From contig NC_080081.1 of NCBI RefSeq assembly GCF_949987535.1, positions 54,446,153 through 54,510,152 on the forward strand: a stretch of 64,000 nt of DNA. Reading direction: 5' to 3'. This DNA comes from Balaenoptera acutorostrata. Its lineage: Eukaryota > Chordata > Mammalia > Artiodactyla > Balaenopteridae. The notes under the pieces were generated by a model. The model did no database searches. It worked only from the letters and a program-made list of their open reading frames with translations, and was not told the origin of the DNA. Made by a program: the position numbers and the translations under genes. Below, piece after piece: positions 45,743 to 58,545 of the stretch. Each line of letters opens with the position of its first letter. The first letter of the stretch is position 1.

Positions 45743-45938
45743 CTACCAGGTATCGGGGGAGGGGGGCATATATTCCAGGACACCTGAGGATACCCAAATC
45801 CACAGATGCTCAAGCTCCTTGTGTAAAATGTTGTCTTCCAGAAGCTCCTTGTGTAAAATGTTGTCTTCCAGCCGGCCTTCCCTATCTGCAAATGCGGAAC
45901 CCACAGATGCAGGACCCGCAGATGTGGAGGGCCAGTTA
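45743..45938. mobile_element. MER2-like Tigger DNA-transposon remnant with internal tandem duplication
   Basis: One end reads 'ggacacctgaggatacccaa' then 'atccacagatgctcaagctc'. The other reads 'ctgcaaatgcggaacccaca' then 'gatgtggagggccagtta', which is the terminal region of MER2-type elements. Most of the internal sequence is deleted. A 30-bp unit is duplicated in tandem at 45811-45840 and 45841-45870, with one base difference. TA flanks both apparent ends, as expected for the Tc1/mariner group. Confidence 0.72.
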
Positions 45939-47369
45939 CCCTAGCAAGAGATCTCTGCCTGCAGCAATAAGGTAAGTGATTCATAGGGAAATGTCCAGAG
46001 GCATTTTCTGAATCCTACCTGCCAGTTCTCGGCTACCTGAGGAGCAACAGGATATTTTCTGCCTCTCTCCCACTTCTAAAATCTCTCACTAGTGCCTCAT
46101 TTGCAAAATCTAAACTAGGTAATGGGTTCTGAAGAAATGTAGTTCACAGGCTTTCAACGCCTGCCATGTAGAACAGAGCACAGAAGAGCAACCGAGATAG
46201 TGCTGAGTTGACAACTAACAACCGGGCACAGCTAACTAACCAGATATTTAATACGTACTGATGTCTAACTTGCTACAAATTCATTGTAACATAAGTCTTC
46301 TTGAGATAAAACTCTAGCTGTATGTTCATGGGAGGATTAATAAATCTATTGTCAAGAACAATCTTTACTGGATGGATAGTTCAGGAAACAAAGGAAAATC
46401 GTTGTTCTATTCTCTTTGTAGCTGGAGAGTAAAGAAAATATGATGGGTCAATTAAGAAATAGATGGCAAAAATAAATTTATCGATAGGAAAAATCTTAGG
46501 ATGCATAACTATTTCCATCTTAATTTTAACCTCGTTACTAAGCTGCACCTTATGGACAGTCTGAATTTTGTGTCAAGGGAATAAATAAAAACATAGATGC
46601 ATATGACTGTTAAGAAGATACAAGTTAGAGCACAGGTGTAGTAGATACAAATCAAGCTCAAGATAGTCAAAACACAGCAGCAGAATTTGTATTTCTTAAT
46701 GAGATTTTTCTTTATAACTTATATCCCTTACATAAGTAGAACACCCTTTTTATTGCATTCCTAAACGAAAGCGAAAAAATAGTTTCAGAGATTGATTGAT
46801 TGATTTAAATGGATATATTACTAACTCACCAAAAAGGTGCTCAACCTGATTGTATTAAAAGGCACCAGAAATAATAGGAAGAGCAGAAAGGTGAAGATTG
46901 ACATTCCTTTAAGGTCGCCATACTGAAAAGATGTCTGAACTCTGAGTCAAAGTTCTTTTCCCAATTCTGGCACAAATTCACTTTGTGTATTGACCTGCAA
47001 GTTCCCCTCAGGTAAAATGGGCACTAACCACAGATTGGTTATGGAATTATTGTAAAAACTGCCTGTATAATGAAGAGATAACAGGAATAGAGACATTCAT
47101 AAGAGTCTCAGTGGGCATAAGCCAGTAGTAAAACAACTGAAATCAGTGCTGTCAGGAGAAGTGTATTTTGTCTTATGCCAAATAAGAGCTTTGCTGAGCT
47201 GTACGCATTTGGGAAAAAGCAACCCAGAGACTGCTTCAGAAAGGCAGTGTGATACGTAAACGACTTCTCAGTTTTCTCGTAGATTCAGCCCTTTTCTACT
47301 GAATAAGGAGACAGAGTGATAAAGGGTATCTGACCTAATGTCAAGCAGACACAGGATATTTGGGCAATT
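45939..47369. other. unique non-coding stretch, no gene recognised
   Basis: AT-rich DNA with no nameable repeat and no open frame above about 60 codons. Confidence 0.45.
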
Positions 47370-47463
47370 GAATAATAATAACTAACATTTTCTGCTGCTT
47401 ACCAAGTTGCAGGCATTATCCACTCAAGTATTAATTCATTTAAACCTCACAGCAACCTCCTGA

Positions 47464-47543
47464 AGGAGAGTCTATTTTTTTTTTTTAATTGAAGTATAGT
47501 TGATTTACAATGTTGTTTTAGTTTGGGGTGTACAGCAAAGTCA

Positions 47544-47593
<50 letters not shown>

Positions 47594-47773
47594 GGTAGAT
47601 ATCTAGTTCTAGATATAGATATATTCTTTTTCAGATTCTTTTCCCTTATAGGTTATTACAAGATATTGAGTATAGTTCCCTGTGCTATATAGTAGGTCCT
47701 TGTTGGTTTTATCTATTTTATATATAGTAGTGTGTATATGTTAATCCCAAACTCCTAATTAGGAGAGTCTATT
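47464..47773 (-). mobile_element. LINE-1 3' fragment, antisense, nested in MIR, with target-site duplication
   Basis: The L1 part lies at about 47477-47760, flanked by the 13-bp direct repeat AGGAGAGTCTATT (47464-47476 and 47761-47773). It begins with a T run (complement of poly(A)), then AAGTATAGTTGATTTACAATG, an (AT)n tract, 'tatagttccctgtgctatat' and TATTTTATATATAGTAGTG. It is an older 3' UTR type than the full-length L1. Confidence 0.93.
47547..47590. repeat. (AT)n microsatellite
   Basis: About 22 uninterrupted AT units inside the L1 3' UTR fragment, at the place where L1 tails of this type usually carry a short TATACATATA segment. A likely length-variable marker. A second, shorter TA patch is at 48657-48683. 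Confidence 0.95.
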
Positions 47774-47905
47774 ATGACCTCCATTTTATAGGTGAAAAAA
47801 CCGAGGCGTCAAGAGACCAAGTAAACTTCCCAAGTCACATAGCGAGAGAGTGACAGAGTCAGAATTGGAACAAAGTCTATGTTCTTAACCACTCAGCCAT
47901 TCTGT

Positions 47906-50900
47906 CACTGACCATGTTTCAGTGGAGTTGTACCAGTTTAACCATTAGTGGAATTTTCCCCAAGGTTTTGGCAATTGTGAATCTTAGTTCTTAATTTTAC
48001 TGTGGATTTCACCTTTTCTAATAGTCTGTATTGATATTTTAACAGAAATTTTGGAGAAATTACTACCCAGAAACCATTTTAAACAAAAACCCAACATTTA
48101 AACATCATGCCTTTTACTCCAGCCCAAACCTGTAGCATCCCCTACTTCCATTCAATGATTCTGATCCACCCTTACAGCCATAGATATCCTACAAAGAATA
48201 ATAGCTATCGACTCAATCAGACATGAAATGAAATATGTAAAAGATATATCCTAGGGATTTTACTAGGTCCCCACTCTGCAGATGCAAATGACCCTTTGTT
48301 TTCAGAAACAAATAGTTGTCATACAAATCCTGGCAGAAGGACATAATGAACAATTTGGGAGCATAAGTTCCATTGTCAGTACAGAAGACAAAAGAATGCA
48401 CAGAAAAAATGAAAACATGCATGTGATTGGAAATACCATTGGAAACACTAAGAACATCAATTCTAGGTACCCAGATCAACTTAACCACAAACATTTTCAA
48501 GGTGGGAAGATAAGGACTCTTGACTATTTTTTAATCTCTTTCTAAGCTGAAGTGATCCTGATTTGCAGACTGCATTACCAACATGAAAATGCTTAAATCA
48601 AAGTTCTTCCTCAGGGATATTTGATTACTTGCTCACTCAAAATTAATTTTTAGAATAATATATATATATATATACATATATATGTTAACAGTATATTTTG
48701 AAGATATTGAGCATGTCTTTTAAAGGAAATGCATTTATTCACCTATATAAGAAAATTCAGCCTTCTGAACTTCAGAAAGCTACTGCTTTCAACCATTACT
48801 TCCAGGCACTGCACATGTTTTCTAAAAGCTCTAGCTGAGGTTTTCAAGAATCTCTGGTACTCTCAGAAAACCATTCCTTTGGTCTATAAAGTGGGAATAT
48901 TTTAAATCAGGGACAAATCACAAATCAGAGGTGTAATTTGTACCCATATGCCATCTATGTTCCAGAATTTACAGGGTCAACTGTTAACTGCCTGACCCCT
49001 TTGATCAGAACAGAATTCATATTCAGAGGAAAAAAGAGAATTGTGTTTAGAAGACACTCCACCCCAAATCACACAAGTAAAAGCCACTTCATCCTTTTCA
49101 CCTGCTTTCAAATCCTTCAGCTAAAAATCATTAGGGAAGGCTAAGAGATAACATACACAAAACCAACATTTCCAGTTGAAAGAGCCTTACTCTAAGGAAC
49201 ATTTTTTGCTTCCAGTTTCCAAAATCAGTAATCCAAAAGAACAGAGAAATTGGTTCAGAGTAAAAAAAGATTGGATTTAAATTATAAAGTTCAAAATTTA
49301 CCAAACCCTGTGGATACCAGTCCTAATAATACTGAAAGCAAGCAGAAAAACAGTTATATAAAGTCTATTTTGGTAATACTGCTGCAAAGAATTCACTATT
49401 TTCATTTTCACAAATTGAGGTAAAAGATTATTTTTATTTAGCAAAAAAAATGTATAGAACACCTCCAACTTATATAAATGAATAGGTAACTAAATAACCG
49501 TAAAACCATGATTTCAAAAAATAATAAGAGTTTTTCTAATGATGTAGCTTTAAGGGAAACATATTTTAAAGAAAAAATTAATAAACATTTATTAAAGAAT
49601 ATCAAAGAATAAACATTTTTAAAAATCAGAGTTTCCTAGTATCTTGATTTTGAATGATTTTCTGGAAATACTTTAAGAGTTCGATACCTATACCTATTTT
49701 CAACTCATCAGGGTAATCCAGATGGCCCTTTTTGTTAAAAAAAAAAAAAAATAGAAAAGAAAAGGTATATTTCCATTAAATTACTGAATAAATGGTAATT
49801 TAAGGGAAATAAAATCAAAACAAACCAAAAAAATATGTTTGGAGACCTAAACCATCCTATATCTCTAACATTGCATCTATGTCGTACAGAGCAAAGGAGA
49901 AATTTGTTAGCCACCTAATTTATTTAAACTCTGTTAACAGCCCAAACAAATATTTCAATTGCAAAATTGAAAATCCCTCAAAATTTATTTGGAGCAGAAT
50001 TGTTTAGATTAGTTATTTAGAACTATCAAATAACAAAATGACTAAACCCCATCATCACATTCTATTTGCAAAATATGCCAGAGGAGAGGAATTAATTGAA
50101 AAAAAAAATCTGAGAAGCTCAATTTAACACACAGCAAATGTAAAATTCTACTTTTACACATGCAAAAGCAGGGAGATATAAGCATTATATTCTTCAGGGA
50201 AAACCACAGCCAACTCTATAGCTATTAAGTGAATCCTCAATCAGGCCACTCTATAGGGCAGTGCCAAAAATATAATTTTGCTTTACATAACCAATTTTGG
50301 GGATAACCAAGATTTTTGGCCTCATTTTTATGGATCAGTGTCTCAAGTCTCCATTCTGGTTTGCCGTTGTAGACCCCAAATTTGGGGGGGGGGGGTGGGC
50401 AAGACAGCACATGAAGGCACATGAAACTATTCTGCTGAAATGTATTATTTTTGAAGGTGGCTGAACTTGTAGGCAGTGGGCTTTAGTCTTCAGGAGAGTT
50501 AGAAAATGTTTACTTTTCTTCACTTTATGTTTCAACTCTAGTTGAAGAAATAGGAAAAATAGCTTATTGATCAATTGTTAATGACATTCATCATAGGCTG
50601 AACATACCAGCAGAATGACTAAAAATCTTGCTCTCCTCTATTTGGCTCTGATTCCTTTGCTTAGACCTACTCCTTTGATTAGGTTTACTGATTTTCTTAC
50701 TGAAAGTAGACTCATTTTTTTTTTAGAGAAATGCGCTGAATTCCTCTGGGGAAGTTTTACATATTTACATATTGGTCTCTTCTGTTATTCACAATGTAAC
50801 ATCTTAAATGCATCACCAAAGCATCCATTTATTTCCAAACTGCACCCATTCGTTGACATAATCCCAAGCCTGGTTGCTTCGCAACATTATTTGAATGATT

Positions 50901-51862
50901 TGTATTGCTCTCAACAATACAAAATTAATCCCATAAAAAAAGTTTTCACAAGTAATGAAAAAACGTCTTCTTCCCCACTGCCTCAGCCTCAAAGTTGATA
51001 CCTGTGTAAAGATGCCCCAGCTGCCCAGGTAAGCTCAAGACAACTTCCTTACATCCTGTTACCTGGGAACACCTTGTTCTCATCACTGGTTTCCATGGAG
51101 AGGGATTTTTCCTAAGATAACTGCCCTTTTTATTCCCTCCACCAACAGAGGAGATAAAGGGACCTGATTGTTAAATCTGGGAGAAATAACAGGCTTGTTT
51201 AGCTTGCTTCCGCCAACATTCTTCCTCATGGGAGGAAGCTTCAGCTTAGAGCAAACAGACTTTCCACAGCCCCTCCAGAGGCTCCGTCCTATTGGAGTGG
51301 GGAGGCCTGCCCTGGACCAGTGTGCTGTCATTGGATGGCTGAGTCTGCCTAATTCCATTAGCTAATTCGTTTGGCAAATAAACCTAAAGTCACATCCCCC
51401 AGCCTCTACCAATAATAAAGGGATATTTTAGCCCCTACTTGCCAGTCTTAGCTTTACAGCTCCATTTGTTCAGGAGGAGATGAAGATTCTGCTTTGTAAG
51501 GGCCCCTTCAAAGAATTCCCCCAACACCACCTGCAGCTGGTAATTGCATCTGCTACTGGGACCGCCCACAGCACTTGTCCATCTCTCACACGTGGTACTG
51601 CCTGTCTTCAGCATCAAATCACAAGCACCATCTCACAGTGGTTTATGAGCCTAAGCTCTGGGACCAGCCTGCTGCCCTCACTTCTTCCCATGCAAATTTG
51701 GTCATGTTTCACTTTCCCTAAATCTGTTTTCTTCTATATCAAATGAGGAATATAATCTCTTACCCACTGTTATTATGTAGATTAAATACATTAATCTGTA
51801 TAAAACACTAAGTTTCAGGCCCAATACATAGGAAGCATTAAATAAATATTTATTATTATCAT
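47906..51862. other. longest unique stretch of the middle region
   Basis: About 4 kb with no clear repeat and no recognised gene. Notable local features are a TA-rich patch (48657-48683), an A run at 49738-49751, a 12-G run at about 50384-50395, and a GC-richer block at 51060-51420 with reverse CCAAT boxes (ATTGG at about 51292 and 51331). Open frames of up to 127 codons (50615-50998, +) have no domain. Confidence 0.45.
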
Positions 51863-52242
51863 TGTTATGGTCTGAACTGTACCCCCCTAATTCATATGTT
51901 GAAGCCTTAACCCCCAATGTGACTGTATTTGGAGATAAGGCCTTTAAAGAGGTAATAATGAACGCTAAATGAGATTAGCGGGGCCCTAAATACAATAGGA
52001 CTTGGGTCCTTATAAGAAGAACAGGAGACACCAAGGCAATGTAGACAGAAAGAAAAGGCCACTTGGGCACATAGCAAGAAAAGGGACAATTGCAAGCCAA
52101 GAAGAGAGGCCTCAGGAAAACCAAGCTTGCCAATTCTTTGATCCTGGGCTTCCAGCCTCCAGAACTGTAAGAAATAAATGTCTGTTGTTTAAGCTACCCC
52201 ATCTATGATATTTTGTTATGGCAGCCCTAGCAGAAGAATACA
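51863..52242 (+). mobile_element. MLT1 LTR (ERVL-MaLR), sense
   Basis: Starts TGTTATGGTCTGAACTGTAC and proceeds through 'aattcatatgttgaagcctt', 'tgtatttggagataaggcct', 'gacttgggtccttataagaa', 'gcttccagcctccagaactg', an AATAAA within 'taagaaataaatgtctgttg', and ends GAAGAATACA. This is the full MLT1 LTR order. ATCAT before and ATCAC after fit a 5-bp target-site duplication with one change. A solo LTR. Confidence 0.92.
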
Positions 52243-52619
52243 ATCACTGTTGCCATTGATGTTATTATTACTCTTCATTCACTTTCAAAACAACTAGGCA
52301 AAACACAGTTCAACTGATTCTTTCATTCAGATCATCCATAATTACTTTGTGAATAAGGTCAATACCTAAAATTTTGTGAAGATGATCAGCCTTATGAAAG
52401 GAACATGATGTAGTAATTTCAGGGTCCTTAAGCAGTTAATATAATTCTATTCTACTTACTTCTACCCTTTCTACATTTTCTCCCACTTATAGATCCTGAT
52501 GGGTGAAACTTTTACAATGCAGAGGTGATTTGTTGCCAATATCTCAATTATCCCTTACATTCACAGTAATAGGACCACTATTTTTTTAGACATATGTCCA
52601 CCTGCAATCAAGGTTGTAT
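52243..52619. other. unique non-coding stretch
   Basis: Short gap between two repeats, with no gene or motif recognised. Confidence 0.4.
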
Positions 52620-53000
52620 TCCTCAGAATGTTTTATAGCAGGATGTAGCCATGTAACTGAGTTCTGGCCGATTAGATATAGATGGAAATATTTTGTTGTT
52701 CCAGAATATCTCCTTAAAAGAGAAAGACAGGCCTTCTCTGTCCCTTCCTAAATTCTACCCCCTGGGATACAGAGATGATTACTAAAGCTTTAGCAGTCAT
52801 TTTGGATTTTGAAAATGATCCCACCCTAGAGATGGCAAAACAGTGGACTGGGAAGAACTTGGGCATCTGGGGATTGTGATGATTCCAAAATAAGTCCTGG
52901 ACTGTCTACTTCTGGACTTCTGGATTTATGTGAAAGTAGCCCTCTGCCCTTCCAAAGCAATGTTATTTTCTAGCTTACTGTTTATAATAACAGCCTTGGC
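52620..53000 (+). mobile_element. ancient interspersed repeat related to the one at 33.5 kb
   Basis: 'gtagccatgtaactgagttc', 'tggccgattagatatagatg', 'gatggcaaaacagtggactg', then 'cttctggatttatgtgaaag', follows the same general order as the 33.5-kb element. Strongly diverged; name not assigned. Confidence 0.45.
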
Positions 53001-56000
53001 AGACAGTTTCCCACCCAGCAGCCTGTGTTTCTGCCTCTCTATCTAAAGCCTTTCTCTGGCCCCATGGAAACTTGTTCATGGGTACAATTCAGTACCTGTG
53101 AGGCACTAGCATACCTGGGGGCAAATGTCCACTAATGAGGAACAGTCCCTGTCTTTCCAGGAGACAGTTTCAAGGCTGTTCCTCTTGATTTCTTGGAGGT
53201 TTCTAGTGGACTAGCTTCCAGGTACCCAAAGAAGTAATCCACTCTTTAACATAAACTTTATTGGTTTTTCTCTCTTCCCTGTCTTACTCTCTTCCCCACC
53301 TCACTTACGCTTCCTAGAATCACTAGAGTCCTGATCCTGGGATCTACCCTGGGAGGAAATTAGCTAACATACTATGGCTTGTAGTCTAACCAAATTCTAA
53401 TTGATACATCTTGGCTAAGAATAACTCAGATATGGTTGTACAAATACCAGACCCAACTTGGCAGAATGCAAGAATCTCAGTTAAAAACAATTAGAAATTG
53501 ATGCAAATGTTTGGGTATTAGAAGCTCAATCTGAGAGCCAAAGGGAATAGATGATGTGTGTGGGAGACTAACATCATCCTTGACTGAGTTTGATCTTGTT
53601 CACTGGCCAGTTCTTGACAATATATAACCAAGAGAGATGGTTCTTCTTCTGTAGGAACCATCACATCTCCTCAAATGGGTTCAATTCATTCTCACCCAGA
53701 CAACATGGGCAAGAACAGCATTTTTATTTGCATACCAAGCAGAAATGGGACTATGATTCTCAGTATGGCCTAAAAGGAAATTCTACACAATGGCAATATT
53801 CAGATAGAAACTGAGGTTAATTATCAGATTTTCCAAATAAATGAAACTTTAATTCAATGATTTCACAATTTTATTGTAATGCATTTCAATAATCAAACTC
53901 TCTTTCTCCATAATAAATTTTCCATAACATTAAGACTCACTTTTTTACATCCTGGCTGATAGTTTTGACGTAGGCAAAAGGTTTTCAGAGAAAAATGCTG
54001 TTATGAATCCAGTGATTCATTGGAACATCATTCTGAGAATTAGTTCTTGCAAAATTGGGTCTTTCAAAGAAATGTATGTTTTCAAAATAATTTTTCTTGG
54101 ATCACTAAATCTGGGTACATAACATCCTCCCTGCCACAAGGCTGAGAGATTTTAATGTTGTGAAAGGAACTGGTGACAGTGGTAAAGTTAATAGGGTCCT
54201 ACTTAAGAAATAACTGGACAGCTCTCTTATTTTATGAGGCAGTAATTTTACTCCCTGGTGAATAAAGACTGGAAAAAATTGGATCACTGCCAAAAATATA
54301 ACCTACACTCTATCAGAGAGTGTCATTACATTTCTCTTAACTGCCTCCTGGAGGTCATATGGCTGCTTACAGGGGAGGCTTTTCTGATAACTTTTTCTGC
54401 AAAATCACATTAAACAAATACCAGCCTAACAATGCAAAGATGTCATTCTCAGTCTTCCATAGAAGACTTATGTAGCTGACTTTCCAGCTTCCAAAATTCA
54501 TTGCCCTCTTTATTGTCACACTGTATCATTGCCTCCTAAGTAAATAATCCAGGAAACATCCAAGTCATTTATACCATTGTTTGTAAACAGCAATACAGGA
54601 AATCATAGAGGAAGCTTGGGATTCCTGACCTGAAAAGAGAATAGCTTCTATTGAAAAGAAGGGATTACCATGCATTTGTTCTGTGTTACTCTAAATGAAT
54701 AAGCATTAAAAGGAAGTATTTCAAAAGTCAATGAATCAAATGTATTAGCAAATACATTCCTCACTCAAATACAAATCCTAAGAGAATCTTTCTTAGAAAT
54801 CAGCTATTGGATTTGTTTCTGCTTATCTGACTTAAAACCACTAACCTGCCCACATTAAAAAAAAAAAAAAATTGATGATAAAGAAAAAGGCCTTAAAAAG
54901 TATACAATAAAATGGCATGATCTAATAAAGACAGTGGCCAAGTCTGTCCCCTAGAGAGGGATTTTGTGTTCTCCCTTAACAAGTTGTTCCTATGAGACTT
55001 CCCCTAGTCACTCTCAAGTTTTCTGATTTGATTTGTTGACTATAACCTTAGAAAGATCATCACCAAGTTTCTAAAGTAGCAGAAAATTCCATCAGTAAAG
55101 GAAGTTTACCTTATATGTAAGTAGCCCATCTTACTCAGAATAGAGAAATCAACTCATTTGAACCAGGCTATATCTGGGCTTAAAATAACTGCTAAAAATG
55201 TTCAATATGCATTAATTTTGCCCACAAGGATATTCTATGGGTAATTGTGGGTCTCTAAATATAGTGCCATGCTTTGAATTTGCTGATTGACATAAATTTA
55301 AACTCATATAACAGTTTTAACTCATTTGCCCTATTAAATAGGTTGGGGGTTGATATTATTCTCCTCCTACATGTCTAAATACTTGGTGCTGCTGAAAGGT
55401 TAAGTAACTTCATCACCAACTCTTTAGTTTCATTCAAGTCCATTCTCCTTCTGCACCTAGAGAATGAATTTCACTCCCTTCTATGTAGCAATTGTGTCTC
55501 AACGCCCACCCTCAATCTGGATTCAAAGAGCACCCTGGTCCATGTCTATGTTGCCAATAGAAGAAGAATCTGGGCATTTCTTAGAAACTCAGAGTGGATG
55601 CTGCCAGAGAATCCAGGAGGCTTTACGTCACTCTGCCCATGACACCCCCATTTTGTAGCAGGAAAGTCCTCTAACACTGTGCCTTGAGAGAGCTCATACT
55701 TTTTCTGCTCTCCTTCCAGCCCACCATTTCCATTATTACTGTAAACTCACAGAGATGCCCAGAACGAGGCCAAACCAGGAAGGTGAGGGCATCATTTTGG
55801 GGATGCCCTTAACTCTCCTTCTGCTGCCCGTACTTTCCCAACAAAACTTCCTTTTCTTTCCCTTACTCAAAAATGCACTCTATCTTGTTTCCAATGCTTT
55901 TAGTCTAGATGTTACTTTAAGATATTTTGTAGTTGTCATTAACATCCATAATCAGTTGACGTTCAGTAAAAGAGATTATCTTTAAGAATGTGGATGAGCC

Positions 56001-57129
56001 TCATCTAATTAGTTGAATTAGCCTCATCTAGACTGGTGCTCTGTCCCAAACTTGGCAGCCCCACCAATTCTGTAAGCCAATTCTCAGTTTTTTTAAATGT
56101 CTCTTTACATTTATGTGTGTGTGTGTGTATGGTGTCCTATTGGTTCTCTGTCTCTGATTGACAGACAACTAACATAGTTGGAACATCTATCATGTGTCAG
56201 GAAGCATGTTCATCAGGTTATATATATTAACTCATTTGTGGAGGCAAAACGTTCCATAACAACCATGCAAAAGAGCCTGATATATATTTTTCAGTTGCCA
56301 CTCACAATGGATTATTCCAAACATCCCTCATCCATCTCCCATCCCTCCTCACTAACGCTGCATGATGTGGTGACCAACCATAAATGCTGCTGCTGCCCTA
56401 GGGGAAGAGTTCAAACACAGCAGCGGGCAGATGAATGAGCACAAGCCCATAAACATTTGAGGCCAACTATAAAAATGAAAAAGGCAACTTCCTGATAGTC
56501 TCCGATAAAACACAATATTCAGGAGTGAAACATAAAAAGTAAACACTGTGTACTGCTAAATATTTTAAAAGATAAAAAATGGCTACACAGATTCCATTTT
56601 AGGAAGTGCAATTTTATACTTTTTAGAGGGAAAAATAGGAATAATGTAAAAATGCTAGATTAAAAAAAGGAGGCATTTTGTGATTTATGTATTCTCTGAG
56701 GTCAATTCCTATTATTTCCAAGAAAAGAAACAGTCTCAGTGCCTAGTTAGAAAAGAAACTAAAGAGGTGGAGTGGTTTGCATGCTGTTATATATGTGCCT
56801 GAAGCATAAACCACATTTGACTTTATTCCAGGGAGAATAAAGCCTGGAGAAAGGATGCAGATGAAAGATTGTAAAATCAACAGCGTAATTGGGACGTATC
56901 TTCGTGAATTTTTCCCAATGAAATAGAGATACATTTTTCCCAATACCAGCTGTGTGACCCCAGGCAGTGCCCCCTTTGTAATTTTTTCTTAAGTACAAGA
57001 CAGCAACCAGCAACAGACACAATAATACCAACGACCACAACAAGACAATGACAATATCAGTAAGAATAATAACACCTACCATTTATTGAGGGATTGTTTT
57101 GTGGACTCAATTTCATTGTCTTAAAATTT
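53001..57129. other. long unique non-coding stretch
   Basis: About 4.1 kb of AT-rich DNA with no nameable repeat apart from faint MIR-like patches (for example near 55.3-55.4 kb). A run of A lies at 54857-54871 and a short GT run at 56118-56129. Open frames of up to 107 codons (56759-57082, minus, hydrophobic N-terminus MVGVIILTDIVIVLLWSLVL) have no recognisable family. Confidence 0.45.
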
Positions 57130-57630
57130 CTACAAAGCAGTAAAATATAAACTCCAATAAAAAGTGGGGAAAGGACATTAAAAATGCGTAAAGAAAATAC
57201 AATTGCCTATAAAATTAGAAAAAGAGTGTTCAACCTTGCTAATAAATACAGGAATCTGAATTAAGGCAAGACTCCATTTTCATTGTACTTGTTTGTTAAT
57301 GAAAATATACAGTGTGGGTGAGGATGCAGGGAAACAGGTGATTTCATCCATCACTGAGTTTTGGAAACTGCTAAGACCTCTCTAGTGGACCACTTGGCAA
57401 CTGAGATTAAACCCTTAGATAATGTGTATACTCTTTGATGCAGAAATCCCTTTTCTTGAAACTGATCCTCAGGAATGATAAATATGTATACAAAGGTTTA
57501 TGTATAAGAATATTTATCACAGTATTTATAGAAGTGAAAATATGAATATAAATTAATGTGCCCAAAAGGGATTCAGTTTAATTAGGCCACATCCATATGA
57601 TAGAATACCCTACAGACTAAAACAATGTGC
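57130..57630 (+). mobile_element. ancient LINE-1 (L1M-type) ORF2/3' remnant
   Basis: Decayed L1 in sense orientation: 'atatacagtgtgggtgagga' followed by 'tgcagggaaacagg', 'ggaccacttggcaactgaga', 'ctttgatgcagaaatccctt', 'acaaaggtttatgtataaga' and 'taggccacatccatatgata'. The order matches the C-terminal part of ORF2 of old mammalian L1s. Many stops; much older than the other L1 copies here. Confidence 0.8.
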
Positions 57631-58157
57631 TTCAGCAAAATATTTAGCAAAACAGAAAAACATTAAAACATTTTCAAGCAATAAAACAAATTTTAAAAGA
57701 TATGTTATTCCGGTGAGTATGGCTTTGCACACCACACTTAACTTTCCCTGGGCCCCTATTTCATTACCTTTGAAATGAGAAAGTTGAACTGAATAATAAC
57801 TGGATCTCTTTTCTAATACTATAACTGGATTTACAGTTCTAAGATTCAAAATGTTTTGGTTTTGACCTTGAAAGTTTTCCCCTACATTTAAGAGATAGCC
57901 AATAGTTTCTGGCACTTTTAGCTCTAAATCAGATCAATGATTACTCCAATTACTCCATCAATATATGCTGCTGATTCTAATTGTGCAAATTTCACTACAG
58001 GTGAGAGCCAGTTTGAACAGGTGGTACTAAGCAGCACCATCCATTCACCATGAAGGCAAATTTAAGTTTCTCTTCAAAAAAGTTGGTACCATTTCACAAA
58101 TGGTGTTGAGACCCCCATTTAGCTATGGGTCAATCATATCACCATGCAAATAACTTG
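57631..58157. other. unique non-coding stretch
   Basis: 'tgggcccctatttcattacc' near 57750 may be a MIR scrap. Otherwise nothing recognised. Confidence 0.4.
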
Positions 58158-58165
58158 AAAGAGCT

Positions 58166-58545
58166 TGTATCAGTAGGGTTCCCTAGAACCCTGAACTGGT
58201 GAGAGAGAAAGAGAAAGAGAAAATGATTTATGTGTTTTGGGGGGAGCAAGCAAGTCCAAACTCTGTGGGGTAGACCAGCAGACTCATCAGGAAACGATGC
58301 TGTAGTCTGGGGGCAGAATTTCTTCCTCTTCCAGTAAACCTGTTTTTGCTTTTAAGGACTTTCAACTGATTCTAAGAGACACACCCACATTATCTACAGT
58401 AATCTCCTTTATAAGTAAAGTCACTGATTGTAGATGCTAACCACATCTACAAAATACTCTCACAGTGACACCTAGATTAGGATTTGATTAAATAATTTGG
58501 AGCTATATAGCCTAGCTCAGCTAACATAGAAAACTAACCATCAAA
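58166..58545 (+). mobile_element. LTR-type interspersed repeat with 5-bp duplication
   Basis: Starts TGTATCAGTAGGGTTCCCTAG and includes 'gcaagcaagtccaaactctg', 'ggactttcaactgattctaa', 'gacacacccacattatctac' and 'aaaactaaccatca'. GAGCT precedes it (58161-58165) and follows it (58546-58550), which fits a 5-bp LTR-type target duplication. The pattern is familiar from a common mammalian repeat, but I cannot name the family with confidence. Confidence 0.65.

Larger units (their letters stand above)
47370..47905 (-). mobile_element. MIR SINE, antisense, split by an L1 tail
   Basis: The left part (47370-47463) has 'aactaacattttctgctgct', 'aattcatttaaacctcacag' and 'caacctcctgaaggagag'. The right part (47774-47905) has 'gacctccattttataggtga', 'aaaaccgaggcg', 'caagtcacatagcgagagag' and 'gttcttaaccactcagccat'. 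Joined, they give a nearly complete antisense MIR. The L1 insertion between them duplicated 13 bases of the MIR. Confidence 0.9.

Noticed and set aside
47547..47590. CRISPR-like or satellite array
   Set aside because: It is a pure dinucleotide microsatellite in an L1 tail. No array of longer repeats with unique spacers occurs anywhere in the window, and the DNA is mammalian.
56759..57082. 107-codon minus-strand frame with a hydrophobic N-terminus, possibly a small membrane protein
   Set aside because: No homology recognised, low-complexity hydrophobic start typical of chance frames through AT-rich DNA, and no promoter or exon context.
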